Assembly (NCBI RefSeq): GCF_000293805.1
Contig: NZ_AMBZ01000005.1
Span: 1-64,000, forward strand
DNA length: 64,000 bases
Origin: Paenibacillus alvei DSM 29
GTDB lineage: Bacteria > Bacillota > Bacilli > Paenibacillales > Paenibacillaceae
Reading direction: 5' to 3'
Position numbers and translations under genes: made by a program
The notes under the pieces: model-generated
The model's input: the letters and a program-made list of their open reading frames with translations, nothing else
Told to the model about the DNA's origin: nothing
Database searches by the model: none
Shown here: positions 7,795-14,767 of the stretch, piece after piece
Numbering within the stretch: position 1 is the first letter of the stretch
Layout of the letters: the number at the start of each line of letters is the position of its first letter

Positions 7795-7984
7795 TTGCCC
7801 GTCTCTTCCTTTCTTTCTTTTGTGCATACCGCATTCTCGAATCCATTTTTTTATAAAGCTGTCTCCATCTCTTCCAACTGACATCCCCCGGCTCTTTTAC
7901 CCAAGCAGGATTTTGTGGATGGAATACTATCGAGGTGCCAGCCCTTTCAGCCATTCTAAGTAAACATTCCTTTTTAACTTTCAT
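7742..7984 (-). CDS. Small basic protein preceding antirepressor-like gene
   Basis: This 80-residue basic protein (MKVKKECLLRMAERAGTSI...) is a paralogue of the gene at 6496-6693. Both share the AERA-x-(A/T)SI-x-F core, an NxAW element and a W(R/C)xW...LYxxxxSR(M/L)RY ending. AAAGGGAGG precedes ATG 7984. Its last 53 nt overlap the following antirepressor-like gene. The inverted repeat at 7997-8016 lies directly in front of its ribosome site, so its expression is probably controlled by the phage switch. Confidence 0.65.
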   Translation of the reverse strand: MKVKKECLLRMAERAGTSIVFHPQNPAWVKEPGDVSWKRWRQLYKKMDSRMRYAQKKERKRRANESTGINRKQDTAGISH

Positions 7985-7996
7985 AATTGCCTCCCT

Positions 7997-8016
7997 TTGG
8001 ATAATTTTTTATCCAA
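7997..8016. promoter_or_regulatory. Inverted repeat, candidate repressor operator
   Basis: This 20-bp element has perfect 8-bp arms TTGGATAA and TTATCCAA around a TTTT centre. The same GGATAA/TTATCC half-sites recur in the divergent cro/cI promoter (8357-8375) and at 8049-8066, which points to one regulator binding all three. It sits just ahead of the gene at 7742-7984. Confidence 0.65.
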
Positions 8017-8042
8017 TAATGTTAAAAAAATATCCATACCCA

Positions 8043-8071
8043 TTGACTGGATAAATATTATTATCTATAAT
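8043..8071 (+). promoter_or_regulatory. Strong rightward promoter, antisense to cro-like gene
   Basis: TTGACT (8043-8048) and a perfect TATAAT (8066-8071) are separated by 17 bp. The spacer holds a GGATAA-N6-TTATCT operator-like dyad. Transcription would run rightward, antisense through the cro-like gene and on into the cI-like gene, as lambda PRE does. The function is inferred from position. Confidence 0.55.
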
Positions 8072-8085
8072 GCATTATAGATAAT
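8060..8085. repeat. 26-bp perfect palindrome
   Basis: The two 13-bp arms (ATTATCTATAATG and its complement) meet without a spacer. It overlaps the -10 box of the rightward promoter and touches the stop codon of the cro-like gene. It is almost pure AT and lacks a GC stem, so it looks like a protein-binding site rather than a terminator. Confidence 0.7.
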
Positions 8086-8324
8086 TAATTTATCACTTTT
8101 TGGACAGACTTATCCCTAGACTGTTCAAAATAGTCGGGAAATAACATCTCAACTGGCTCATCAAAATACGTTGAGAGTTGGAACATCAGGTCCCTGCCAG
8201 GAGTGAAAGTTCCATTCTCAATCATGCGAAGGTACACTGTTGAGATTCCGTTTTCTGAAGCAACTTGTGCTTGAGTTCCTTTTGACTTGCGACACTTCGC
8301 AAAGTAAGGGCGCTTCTCTGCCAT
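8085..8324 (-). CDS. Cro-like XRE-family repressor
   Basis: The 79-residue protein has an XRE-type helix-turn-helix (GTQAQVASENGISTVYLRMIENG) and the RDLMFQLSTYFDEPVEMLFP ending common to small phage regulators. It is divergent from the cI-like gene across a 91-bp control region. By position it is the Cro equivalent, transcribed from the TTGACG/TATAAT promoter at 8350-8379. It lacks a dimerisation or cleavage domain, as Cro proteins do. Confidence 0.8.
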   Translation of the reverse strand: MAEKRPYFAKCRKSKGTQAQVASENGISTVYLRMIENGTFTPGRDLMFQLSTYFDEPVEMLFPDYFEQSRDKSVQKVIN

Positions 8325-8349
8325 TCGCTTCCCTCCTTTCGATAAGTCG

Positions 8350-8379
8350 ATTATACCGGATAATATTTTTATCCGTCAA
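8350..8379 (-). promoter_or_regulatory. Early leftward promoter with embedded operator
   Basis: On the minus strand TTGACG (8379-8374) and TATAAT (8355-8350) are 18 bp apart. The dyad CGGATAA-N5-TTATCCG at 8357-8375 fills the spacer and the edge of the -35 box. A repressor bound there would block RNA polymerase. This is the most likely cro/early promoter with its CI/Cro operator. A GATAAT at 8389-8394 could be the -10 box of the opposing cI promoter. Confidence 0.75.
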
Positions 8380-8415
8380 GGGGTGGTGGATAATTTTTTT
8401 TTGGAGGATAGATGA

Positions 8416-8700
8416 ATGATGACTCTTGGAGAAAAACTAGTTCGTCTTAGGGAAGAAAAGGGGCTTTCCCAGTATGAAGTAGCCAACAGGTTAGGCATAA
8501 AGAGACCGCGATATAACTCTTGGGAGCAAAACATTGCCAAACCTCGCTTAGAAATGTTGAAAAAACTGGCCGAGTTTTATGACGTGAAACCGGAATACTT
8601 GCTTGGTTATGAACCAGCGGAAAGTGCAACAATCCCAGAATGGGCCAACGCCAAGGATAAACGGGATTTCAAAAAATGCTTGAGGAAGACACGGGTTTAA
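8416..8700 (+). CDS. CI-like XRE repressor, N-terminal part (frame broken)
   Basis: The 94-residue frame holds an XRE helix-turn-helix (LREEKGLSQYEVANRLGIKRPRYNSWE) and the LAEFYDVKPEYLLGY segment of phage and SOS-type repressors. GGAGG lies 8 nt before ATG 8416. After DKRDFKK the frame leaves the family pattern and stops. The -1 frame continues as MLEEDTGLMFDGVPIEDEDREKV up to 8843, which is the normal C-terminal part. A missing A in the A6 run at 8671-8676 explains this. Either the prophage has lost an intact repressor or the base is a consensus error. Confidence 0.8.
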   Translation: MMTLGEKLVRLREEKGLSQYEVANRLGIKRPRYNSWEQNIAKPRLEMLKKLAEFYDVKPEYLLGYEPAESATIPEWANAKDKRDFKKCLRKTRV

Positions 8701-8843
8701 TGTTTGACGGTGTTCCGATTGAAGATGAAGATAGAGAAAAAGTCATGCAGGTTTTAGAAGTTCTTTTCTGGGACGCTAAAAAAAGAAGTAAGGAGAAGTT
8801 TACAAACAAGCGCTATAAAAAGAAATCAGACGAAAATAGATAG
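8676..8843 (+). other. Remaining C-terminal part of the CI-like repressor in the -1 frame
   Basis: These 55 codons (MLEEDTGLMFDGVPIEDED...KKKSDENR) form the natural continuation of the cI-like gene. They contain the short FDGVP and LFWDAKK elements seen at the C-terminus of many such repressors. There is no ribosome site of their own in front of the ATG, so they are unlikely to be translated separately. Confidence 0.65.
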
Positions 8844-8863
8844 TCTGGAGTGAGTCTGGAACT

Positions 8864-9283
8864 ATGAACCGCGCCATCAGAAGGCTACTACAGAGGTACA
8901 AAACAAACTGCCCTTTCGCATTGGCAAAGCGAAGGGGGATTATTCTTGTGTTTGAGGATTTGGGGGACTCAACCTACGGAATGTATTACACCAAGTTTCG
9001 GCAACGATATATTGTTATCAACAATAGACTCTGCGAGATATGGCAGCGCGTCGTGTGTGCACATGAATTGGGGCATGATGTTCTGCATCGAGGTGTAAAT
9101 CGTTTCTTTACTGATAACAGCACTTTTTTCATGTCGTCCAAGTATGAACGGCAGGCTAATGTATTTACGGTGGAATTGCTTACAGCGACAGAGGCGATAC
9201 TTGATGGCGAATCTATAGAAAACTATTTTTGTCGTTTAGAAATCCCTATGGAAATGGCCCCTTACTATAATGGGGCATTCTAA
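8864..9283 (+). CDS. ImmA/IrrE-family metallo-endopeptidase
   Basis: The 139-residue protein contains the zinc-protease motif HELGH within RVVCAHELGHDVLHRG, followed by SSKYERQANVFTVELL, in which the Glu of YERQAN would complete the zinc site. ImmA-type proteases cleave phage or ICE repressors when the host SOS or signalling state changes. The gene is directly downstream of the cI-like repressor and co-oriented with it, which makes that repressor the likely substrate. Confidence 0.88.
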   Translation: MNRAIRRLLQRYKTNCPFALAKRRGIILVFEDLGDSTYGMYYTKFRQRYIVINNRLCEIWQRVVCAHELGHDVLHRGVNRFFTDNSTFFMSSKYERQANVFTVELLTATEAILDGESIENYFCRLEIPMEMAPYYNGAF

Positions 9284-9367
9284 AAACCTTCCGCGCTTCC
9301 CAGCCGCAAGGCTGTTTACCATACACACAGAACAGAACATTCGTTCTATGAAAGGAGAATAGTTACA

Positions 9368-10567
9368 ATGCCAAAGGAAAAGAAGAAGAAGCTACCGCCT
9401 GGGGTTCGCGAGCGGAACGGCCGTTATACTTACCGCTACAGCGTAGAGGTTATCGTTAATGGAAGGAAAAAACGCAAGCAAAAGGAAACAAAATCCTACG
9501 CAACCGCAAAAGAAGCATACAATGCTGGAATTCTTATTGAGGCGGACAAGCAGCGAGGGAAACTAGTCGATGAGAAGAATATCACTCTAGGAGTATGGGC
9601 GGAGCGTTGGCTTGAGAACTACACTATTGAAAAAGAACCCGCGGAATACACCCTTCGAGGCAAAAAGACAACTATAAGCTCATTAAAAAAATATCTCGGG
9701 GAGCATACTAGAGTCAAAGATACTACTAATGATGATTATCAGCAATGGCTTAATAAGTTGAAAAAAATCGGACGAAAGGAAGGGACTCTAAAGAAATACC
9801 ATGTTGACGCATGTATGATTTTTAGCGATGCTGTCTTAAAAAAAATCATTACTACCGACCCAACAGAAGCAGCCCAAGTTCCTGTTTATAAGCAGACAGT
9901 AGAAGAAATCGAAGCAGGAGAAAACATCCTGCCCAAATATCTCGAAAAAGCACAACTCAAGCATTTCCTGAACATTGTCCGCTTTCGTGGTAGTTCTCAA
10001 GAATATAAGATATTCGTCTTACTAGCATATACAGGGCTACGGATTGGAGAGTTACTGGCTTTAAAATTGAGTGACTTTAATGAGGAAGAGCGCTACATAT
10101 CTGTTACAAAGACACTAACCATTACTGGCAGTGTCAAGAATTATAAACTTGGGCCTCCTAAAAACAAGTCTTCCGTCCGGAAAGTAAGCATTGGTGATAC
10201 TGCTATAAAAGCTATCAAAGATCAGTTAGCTTGGAGAGAACAGAAAGAAAAGGATGGCGAAGTAATTTATAACGGAGGCTTTCTGTTCTGGAGCTCAAAA
10301 TACCCTGGGTATCCAGCGAGACCGTACACGGTAGAGGATCAATTTACCCGTCTGCTGAAAATTGCTGAGCTTCCAACTACTCTCACCCCTCACAGCCTAC
10401 GCCACACCCATGTAACTCTTTTGGCCGAGGCAGGAGAGCAACTGGCAGTAATCCAGGAACGATTGGGACATAAAAACGACGAGCTCACCAGGCGGGTTTA
10501 CCTACACGTTACAGAGGGGCAGAAAAAGCTTGTCCCCGACAGATTCGAGCAGGTCATGAACTCCTAA
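9368..10567 (+). CDS. int: Tyrosine-type phage integrase
   Basis: The 399-residue protein has an Arg/Lys-rich AP2-like arm-binding start (KKKLPPGVRERNGRYTYRYSV) and a core-binding SAM-like domain (about 70-170). Its catalytic domain shows ARG-1 in AYTGLRIGELLAL, the box HSLRHTHVTLL, and the final H/Y region RLGHKNDELTRRVYLHV, where Tyr is the nucleophile. AAAGGAG precedes ATG 9368. It is the last gene of the prophage, and chromosomal sequence begins within about 100 bp of its stop. Confidence 0.95.
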   Translation: MPKEKKKKLPPGVRERNGRYTYRYSVEVIVNGRKKRKQKETKSYATAKEAYNAGILIEADKQRGKLVDEKNITLGVWAERWLENYTIEKEPAEYTLRGKKTTISSLKKYLGEHTRVKDTTNDDYQQWLNKLKKIGRKEGTLKKYHVDACMIFSDAVLKKIITTDPTEAAQVPVYKQTVEEIEAGENILPKYLEKAQLKHFLNIVRFRGSSQEYKIFVLLAYTGLRIGELLALKLSDFNEEERYISVTKTLTITGSVKNYKLGPPKNKSSVRKVSIGDTAIKAIKDQLAWREQKEKDGEVIYNGGFLFWSSKYPGYPARPYTVEDQFTRLLKIAELPTTLTPHSLRHTHVTLLAEAGEQLAVIQERLGHKNDELTRRVYLHVTEGQKKLVPDRFEQVMNS

Positions 10568-10665
10568 CTAGTTCACATTGTGGGTAATGTGTGGGTAAAA
10601 TCCCCTCCCAACCTCCCTCTATCCCTTCTACAACAGCCTTTCAATGCCCATCCATGTATTTGCTC
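10568..10665. other. Right prophage attachment region (attR)
   Basis: The chromosomal MocR/GntR-like frame reading leftward from 10791 matches its family up to ...SERKFAEQ (near 10660) and is random afterwards. This places the phage-chromosome junction close to 10660, right behind the integrase gene. The exact core repeat cannot be defined, because the left end of the prophage lies outside the window. Confidence 0.55.
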
Positions 10666-10791
10666 GGCAAATTTACGTTCCGATGGTAGGATGCTTCCCG
10701 GAGAAAATTCACCGTTATAAATGCTGCGCTCGATATATGCGGCAATCTGCTGATAAAGCGGTTGTTTGCTGGAGCGATCCGGTTTCCACAT
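10573..10791 (-). pseudogene. MocR/GntR-type regulator, 5' fragment cut off by the prophage
   Basis: About 44 codons from ATG 10791 encode the start of a GntR-type winged helix of MocR (PdxR-like) regulators: SSKQPLYQQIAAYIERSIYNGEFSPGSILPSER. The frame then runs into prophage DNA and stops at 10573. Full-length family members have about 460-480 residues with a PLP-binding aminotransferase-like domain, so the rest of the gene should lie left of the prophage. GAGAGGTG precedes the start codon. The regulator is inactive while the prophage is integrated. Confidence 0.7.
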
Positions 10792-10819
10792 GGAAAATAC
10801 ACCTCTCGCTTTCGTAGTC

Positions 10820-10835
10820 TGTGATTTTTATCACA
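10820..10835. promoter_or_regulatory. Fnr/CRP-type dyad
   Basis: TGTGAT-TTTT-ATCACA is a perfect palindrome that fits the TGTGA-N6-TCACA pattern of Bacillus Fnr and of Crp-type regulators. It lies 29 bp upstream of the truncated MocR-like gene, near its +1, and about 410 bp upstream of cydA. Which gene it serves is uncertain. Confidence 0.5.
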
Positions 10836-11159
10836 TTTAACTAAGTATATCATTACCCTCACCGCTCCCCCATGGCTTGATTTCATCGAAACATTGTCAA
10901 CTCTGTGTCAGTCTCTTGAACATGGATGATCTCCCCCTGCTGAAATGGATGGCGACATCCCATCCACTCTGCTCTATGATAAGGCTGAACATGTGAATGT
11001 ATCTAAATCAGCCCACTCATACCGCATAACAGCGCTATGAGTCAGGAAATCGCGATGCACCTTATTGCGATGCACCTACAGCACCTACATCATATTTAGA
11101 TGAATTGCCCAACACATTCAAACCGATGACAACCATTGTCAGCACACAGAGCATCCCAT

Positions 11160-11179
11160 AACGTGAAGTTATTCACATT
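11160..11179. promoter_or_regulatory. Rex-type operator upstream of cydAB
   Basis: CGTGAA-GTTA-TTCACA closely matches the Rex consensus TTGTGAA-N4-TTCACAA. It sits about 70 bp before the cydA start. Rex senses NADH/NAD+ and is known to repress cyd operons in Gram-positive bacteria. A TTGTCA at 11136-11141 may be the -35 box it covers. Confidence 0.6.
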
Positions 11180-11245
11180 GTTTATTTCAAGCACGCAACC
11201 CATCCTACACGAACGAACATCGCTTTTTGCCAATAGGAGGCCTCT

Positions 11246-12655
11246 ATGGATCAAGTCATTCTCGCGCGAATTCAATTCGCTTCAACAACGCTATTCCACT
11301 ACATCTTCGTCCCGATGACGATCGGACTGGCGTTTTTAATCGCTGTATTGGAGACGCTCTATGTCCTCAAGGGTAAGGAGATTTACAAGCAAGCTGCCTT
11401 ATTCTGGAGCAAATTATTTCTAATTAACTTCGCAGTCGGCGTCGTCACCGGCATTTTGCAGGAGTTCCAGTTCGGGATGAACTGGTCCAATTATTCCCGT
11501 TTCGTCGGAGACGTGTTCGGGCCATCGCTTGCCATTGAAGGGCTTCTCGCCTTCTTTATGGAATCCACCTTCATTGGCTTGTGGGTGTTCGGCTGGGAGC
11601 GCTTATCGAAGCGCGTTCATCTCGCTTGCATTTGGATCGTCTCGATCGGCACCGTATTGTCCGCGTTCTGGATCTTGACGGCCAACTCATTCATGCATGC
11701 GCCAGTCGGATATGAATTCAAAAACGGCCGGGCAGAGATGAGCGACTTCTTTGCGCTTATTACGAATCCGCAATTATGGCTGCAATTTCCGCATACGCTA
11801 TTCGCTGCATTCGCAACCGGCGCCTTCTTTATGACAGGCGTCAGTGCATGGAAGCTGCTGCGTGGACACAATCCGGACATGTTCCGCCGTTCGTTCCGTG
11901 TCTCGATTACCGTTGCCTTGATTTCATCCGTCCTCGTTGCCTACATTGGGCATGCACAGGCGCAGCATCTGCTCGCTTTTCAGCCGATGAAGATGGCAGC
12001 AGCCGAGGCGCTCTGGGATACAAGCGAGGATCCAGCACCGTTCACTCTATTTGCCAACATAGATACGGAAAAGAAAGAGAACTCGTTCGATATCCAAGTC
12101 CCCTATATGCTCAGTCTGCTATCGTATAACAAGCTTAGCGGCAGCGTGGAAGGGATGAATCAAATTCAAGCGCGCTATGAACAGAAGTACGGACCAGGAA
12201 ATTATATTCCATCGGTCAAAATGACATTCTGGAGCTTCCGCATGATGGTCGTAGCAGGAGGGCTCATGTGCCTTGTCGGCATCCTCGGACTCCTATTTTC
12301 CCGCAAAAAGATGCTAGAGCAGCGCCCCTGGTTCTTGAAGCTGATGGTCGGCATGATCGCCTTTCCGTTCCTCGCCAATTCGGCGGGATGGCTTATGGCC
12401 GAGATGGGTCGTCAGCCGTGGGTTGTGTTCGGAGTCATGCGCACAGAGGACGCCATATCGCCGACCGTTACGGCGGAAGAGCTGCTCTTCTCACTCATTG
12501 CTTTTACGACCATTTATGCGGTACTGGCCATTATCGACGCTGTTCTATTCGTCAAGGTAATTCGTAAAGATGAGCAGATGGAAAAACCGGAGGAAGAAGA
12601 TATGAAGAATTACGATCCACTTGATAAGGAGGAAGCACATGCTATCGCTAAATGA
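11246..12655 (+). CDS. cydA: Cytochrome bd ubiquinol oxidase subunit I
   Basis: The 469-residue membrane protein begins MDQVILARIQFASTTLFHYIFVPMTIGLAFLIAVLE and carries the heme-binding His in TLFHYIF, the GHAQAQHL segment and the Q-loop region with the conserved GRQPW motif (AEMGRQPWVVFG). It forms the quinol-oxidising, heme-carrying half of the bd oxidase that reduces oxygen to water at low oxygen tension. The short Q-loop is the Gram-positive form. AGGAGG precedes ATG 11246. cydB overlaps its end by 17 bp. Confidence 0.97.
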   Translation: MDQVILARIQFASTTLFHYIFVPMTIGLAFLIAVLETLYVLKGKEIYKQAALFWSKLFLINFAVGVVTGILQEFQFGMNWSNYSRFVGDVFGPSLAIEGLLAFFMESTFIGLWVFGWERLSKRVHLACIWIVSIGTVLSAFWILTANSFMHAPVGYEFKNGRAEMSDFFALITNPQLWLQFPHTLFAAFATGAFFMTGVSAWKLLRGHNPDMFRRSFRVSITVALISSVLVAYIGHAQAQHLLAFQPMKMAAAEALWDTSEDPAPFTLFANIDTEKKENSFDIQVPYMLSLLSYNKLSGSVEGMNQIQARYEQKYGPGNYIPSVKMTFWSFRMMVVAGGLMCLVGILGLLFSRKKMLEQRPWFLKLMVGMIAFPFLANSAGWLMAEMGRQPWVVFGVMRTEDAISPTVTAEELLFSLIAFTTIYAVLAIIDAVLFVKVIRKDEQMEKPEEEDMKNYDPLDKEEAHAIAK

Positions 12656-13655
12656 GTTATGGTTCATACTCGTTGCCATCTTATTCGTCGGATTTTTCTT
12701 CCTTGAAGGATTTGACTTCGGGGTAGGCATGGTCGCTAGGTTCCTCGGGAAGACGGATCATGAGCGGCGCATCATCATCAACACAATCGGCCCGTATTGG
12801 GACGCAAACGAGGTATGGTTAATTACGGCTGGAGGAGCTATGTTCGCTGCCTTTCCAGAATGGTATGCCACGTTGTTCAGCGGCTTCTATATTCCATTCG
12901 TCGTGCTGCTGTTGGCGCTTATCGCGCGCGGAGTAGCATTCGAATTTCGAGGTAAGATGGATTATGGCGCTTGGAAAAAAGCGTGGGATGCCGCGATATT
13001 CATCGGGAGTCTGCTGCCTCCGTTCCTGTTCGGCGTCGTATTTGCCAATATGATTCGCGGTGTGCCGATTGACGGCAGCAAGGAAATGGTCGGGAGTGTG
13101 CTTGATCTGCTGAACGGATATTCCCTCGCTGGCGGTGTGGCCGTAGTCATGGTGTGCATCCTGCACGGGCTCGTCTTCATTACACTGCGAACCACTGGCG
13201 AGCTGCGGGAGCGGGCACGGAAGGCAGCACGCGATGTCAGCCCGGCAGTTGTCGTCCTCCTGCTGCTGTTCGCCATGATGACGTATGTCAGCACCGATAT
13301 TTATACGGTACATGGCAGCGTATGGATTATCCTGCCTCTGTTAGCTGGTTGCGCGTTGCTTCTAGCCATGTTGCTCATTAGACGGGAACGGGATGGCTTG
13401 GCGTTCGCCATGACGGGTGCCGTTATCATTCTATCAGCCGTGAGCATGTTCATTGGATTGTTCCCGCGGGTTATGGTCAGCTCGATCAGCCCTCAGTTCC
13501 ATCTGACGATTATGAACGCCGCTTCCGGCGCTTACTCGCTAAAGGTGATGACGTATATCTCGTTGACAATTCTGCCGTTTGTGCTTGGATATCAAATTTG
13601 GAGCTACTACGTCTTCCGCAAGCGGATCGATGATAAGGAACATCTGGAATATTAA
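12639..13655 (+). CDS. cydB: Cytochrome bd ubiquinol oxidase subunit II
   Basis: The 338-residue, multi-spanning protein starts MLSLNELWFILVAILFVGFFFLEGFDFGVGM, with the GPYWDANEVWL motif typical of CydB. I chose ATG 12639 because AAGGAGG precedes it; an upstream in-frame GTG/ATG has no such site. It completes the bd oxidase with CydA. The cydCD export genes that often follow cydAB in Bacillus are absent here, and a broken AKR gene comes next instead. Confidence 0.96.
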   Translation: MLSLNELWFILVAILFVGFFFLEGFDFGVGMVARFLGKTDHERRIIINTIGPYWDANEVWLITAGGAMFAAFPEWYATLFSGFYIPFVVLLLALIARGVAFEFRGKMDYGAWKKAWDAAIFIGSLLPPFLFGVVFANMIRGVPIDGSKEMVGSVLDLLNGYSLAGGVAVVMVCILHGLVFITLRTTGELRERARKAARDVSPAVVVLLLLFAMMTYVSTDIYTVHGSVWIILPLLAGCALLLAMLLIRRERDGLAFAMTGAVIILSAVSMFIGLFPRVMVSSISPQFHLTIMNAASGAYSLKVMTYISLTILPFVLGYQIWSYYVFRKRIDDKEHLEY

Positions 13656-13691
13656 TAGGATTTTCGAATCAATACGCAAAATAATGAGTAT

Positions 13692-13720
13692 TTCACCAAT
13701 TAATATAAGCTTGCTATACT
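13692..13720 (+). promoter_or_regulatory. Sigma-A-like promoter for the AKR remnant
   Basis: TTCACC (13692-13697) and TATACT (13715-13720) are 17 bp apart, about 30 bp before the AKR remnant's ribosome site. The promoter looks intact although the gene it served has collapsed. Confidence 0.5.
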
Positions 13721-13750
13721 CGAACCGTTACCTGAAAAGGAGGGGTTAGA

Positions 13751-13924
13751 ATGAATTCGCGAAAGCTTGGTACAAGCGGATTATCCGTAAGCGAGATTGC
13801 TTTGGGAAATTGGATTACTCACGGCGCGCAAGTGGACGATCAGACAGCGCATGCTTGTGTACATTAGCAAATCGACCTTATACTTGACGGGCTTATTGAA
13901 CGCGATCCGGGTAAAACCGGCTAA
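13751..13924 (+). pseudogene. Aldo/keto reductase remnant with large internal deletion
   Basis: From ATG 13751 (AAGGAGGGG upstream) the frame reads MNSRKLGTSGLSVSEIALGNWITHG...TAHACVH, the start of an aldo/keto reductase. After an in-frame TAG at 13865 the same frame continues QIDLILDGLIERDPGKTG, which looks like an AKR C-terminus. Around 270 central residues, including the Asp/Tyr/Lys/His active site, are gone. It converges on a LysR-type remnant with similar damage. Confidence 0.7.
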
Positions 13925-13931
13925 TCACGGA

Positions 13932-14703
13932 TTATTCATTTGTAGCTGCTGGACTTATGTCTTCCATAGTCTCAAGAAAGGCGGACAAGGCCCCCTTATC
14001 CGTATCGGTTCTCCAAGCGGCAATAAGGGGAACCGACGGTACACTTTCTTCAAATGGCCGGAATCCAACACCACTGCGCTGGAATACGGCAACCGAAGAA
14101 GGTGCGATGGAAACGCCGAAATTCGCAGCCACCAAATTTACAATGGTATACATTTGAATCGCTTCCTGTACAACATTCGGATAAACGCCGTGTTGTGCGC
14201 AAAAGCCCATGATGAGATCGTGAAAAGGAACGCCAAGATGACGCGGAGGCAAGATGAACGGCTCCAATTTTAACGAGCTGACGGACAAAATCTGCTGACT
14301 AGCCAAGGGATGCTGTTCGGGAAGTATGGCAATAAGAGATTCACTGGTGAAGGTTCGATAATCAATAGGCTTTGCACACTCGATGGAGCGAAGAAATCCG
14401 ATGTGAATAGTTCCATCGAGCAAAGCCTGCCCTTGCTGGGCAGAGGTCATCTCACGCAAAGTAAGCTGTATTTGTGGGAAATTCCCCCGAAATGCTTGTA
14501 TAAGATCAATCATTAGTCCGCCCGCAGGCGTAAGACGAACTTGCCTGGTATTGCGTTCCAATCGTTTTAAGCCAATTTCTTTTTCAAGAGCTTGAATTTG
14601 TTGGCTGAGGGGAGGCTGTGACATATTCAATTTTTCCGCTGCACGGTTAAAATGAAAGCTCTTCCGCTACAGCAATAAAGTAATGCAATTTGCGTATGTC
14701 CAT
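13932..14703 (-). pseudogene. LysR-family regulator, frameshifted and internally deleted
   Basis: ATG 14703 opens MDIRKLHYFIAVAEELSF, the first helix of a LysR HTH, and the frame then stops. One base on, the sequence continues NRAAEKLNMSQPPLSQQIQALEKEIGLKRLERNTRQVRLTPAG, so one extra T in TTTT (near 14653) breaks the HTH. After TPAG the protein jumps to FPQIQLTLREMTSAQQ, missing the linker helix and about 40-50 residues. The rest of the inducer-binding domain reads to 13932. Two independent lesions mark this as a true pseudogene. Confidence 0.8.
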
Positions 14704-14767
14704 TCCTGCGCCCCTTTTCCAAATGGTCTCCTTAGATGTGGAGGATTCCACTCTTACCTATTTACGC

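Larger units (their letters stand above)
10792..11245. other. Intergenic control region between mocR fragment and cydA
   Basis: This 454-bp stretch contains no convincing gene. It carries an extended -10 (TGATATACT, minus strand, near 10850-10844) for the MocR-like gene, an Fnr/CRP-type dyad at 10820-10835 and a Rex-type dyad at 11160-11179 close to cydA. The middle (about 10900-11130) shows nothing I can interpret. Confidence 0.5.

Noticed and set aside
8060-8085. 26-bp palindrome as a terminator of the cro-like gene
   Set aside because: The stem is almost pure AT and has no T-run after it. Overlap with a promoter -10 box makes a binding site more likely.
12819-13313. Minus-strand open frame opposite cydB
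   Set aside because: The product is His/Gln-rich and low in complexity, with no start signal. It is the mirror of membrane-protein codons in cydB.
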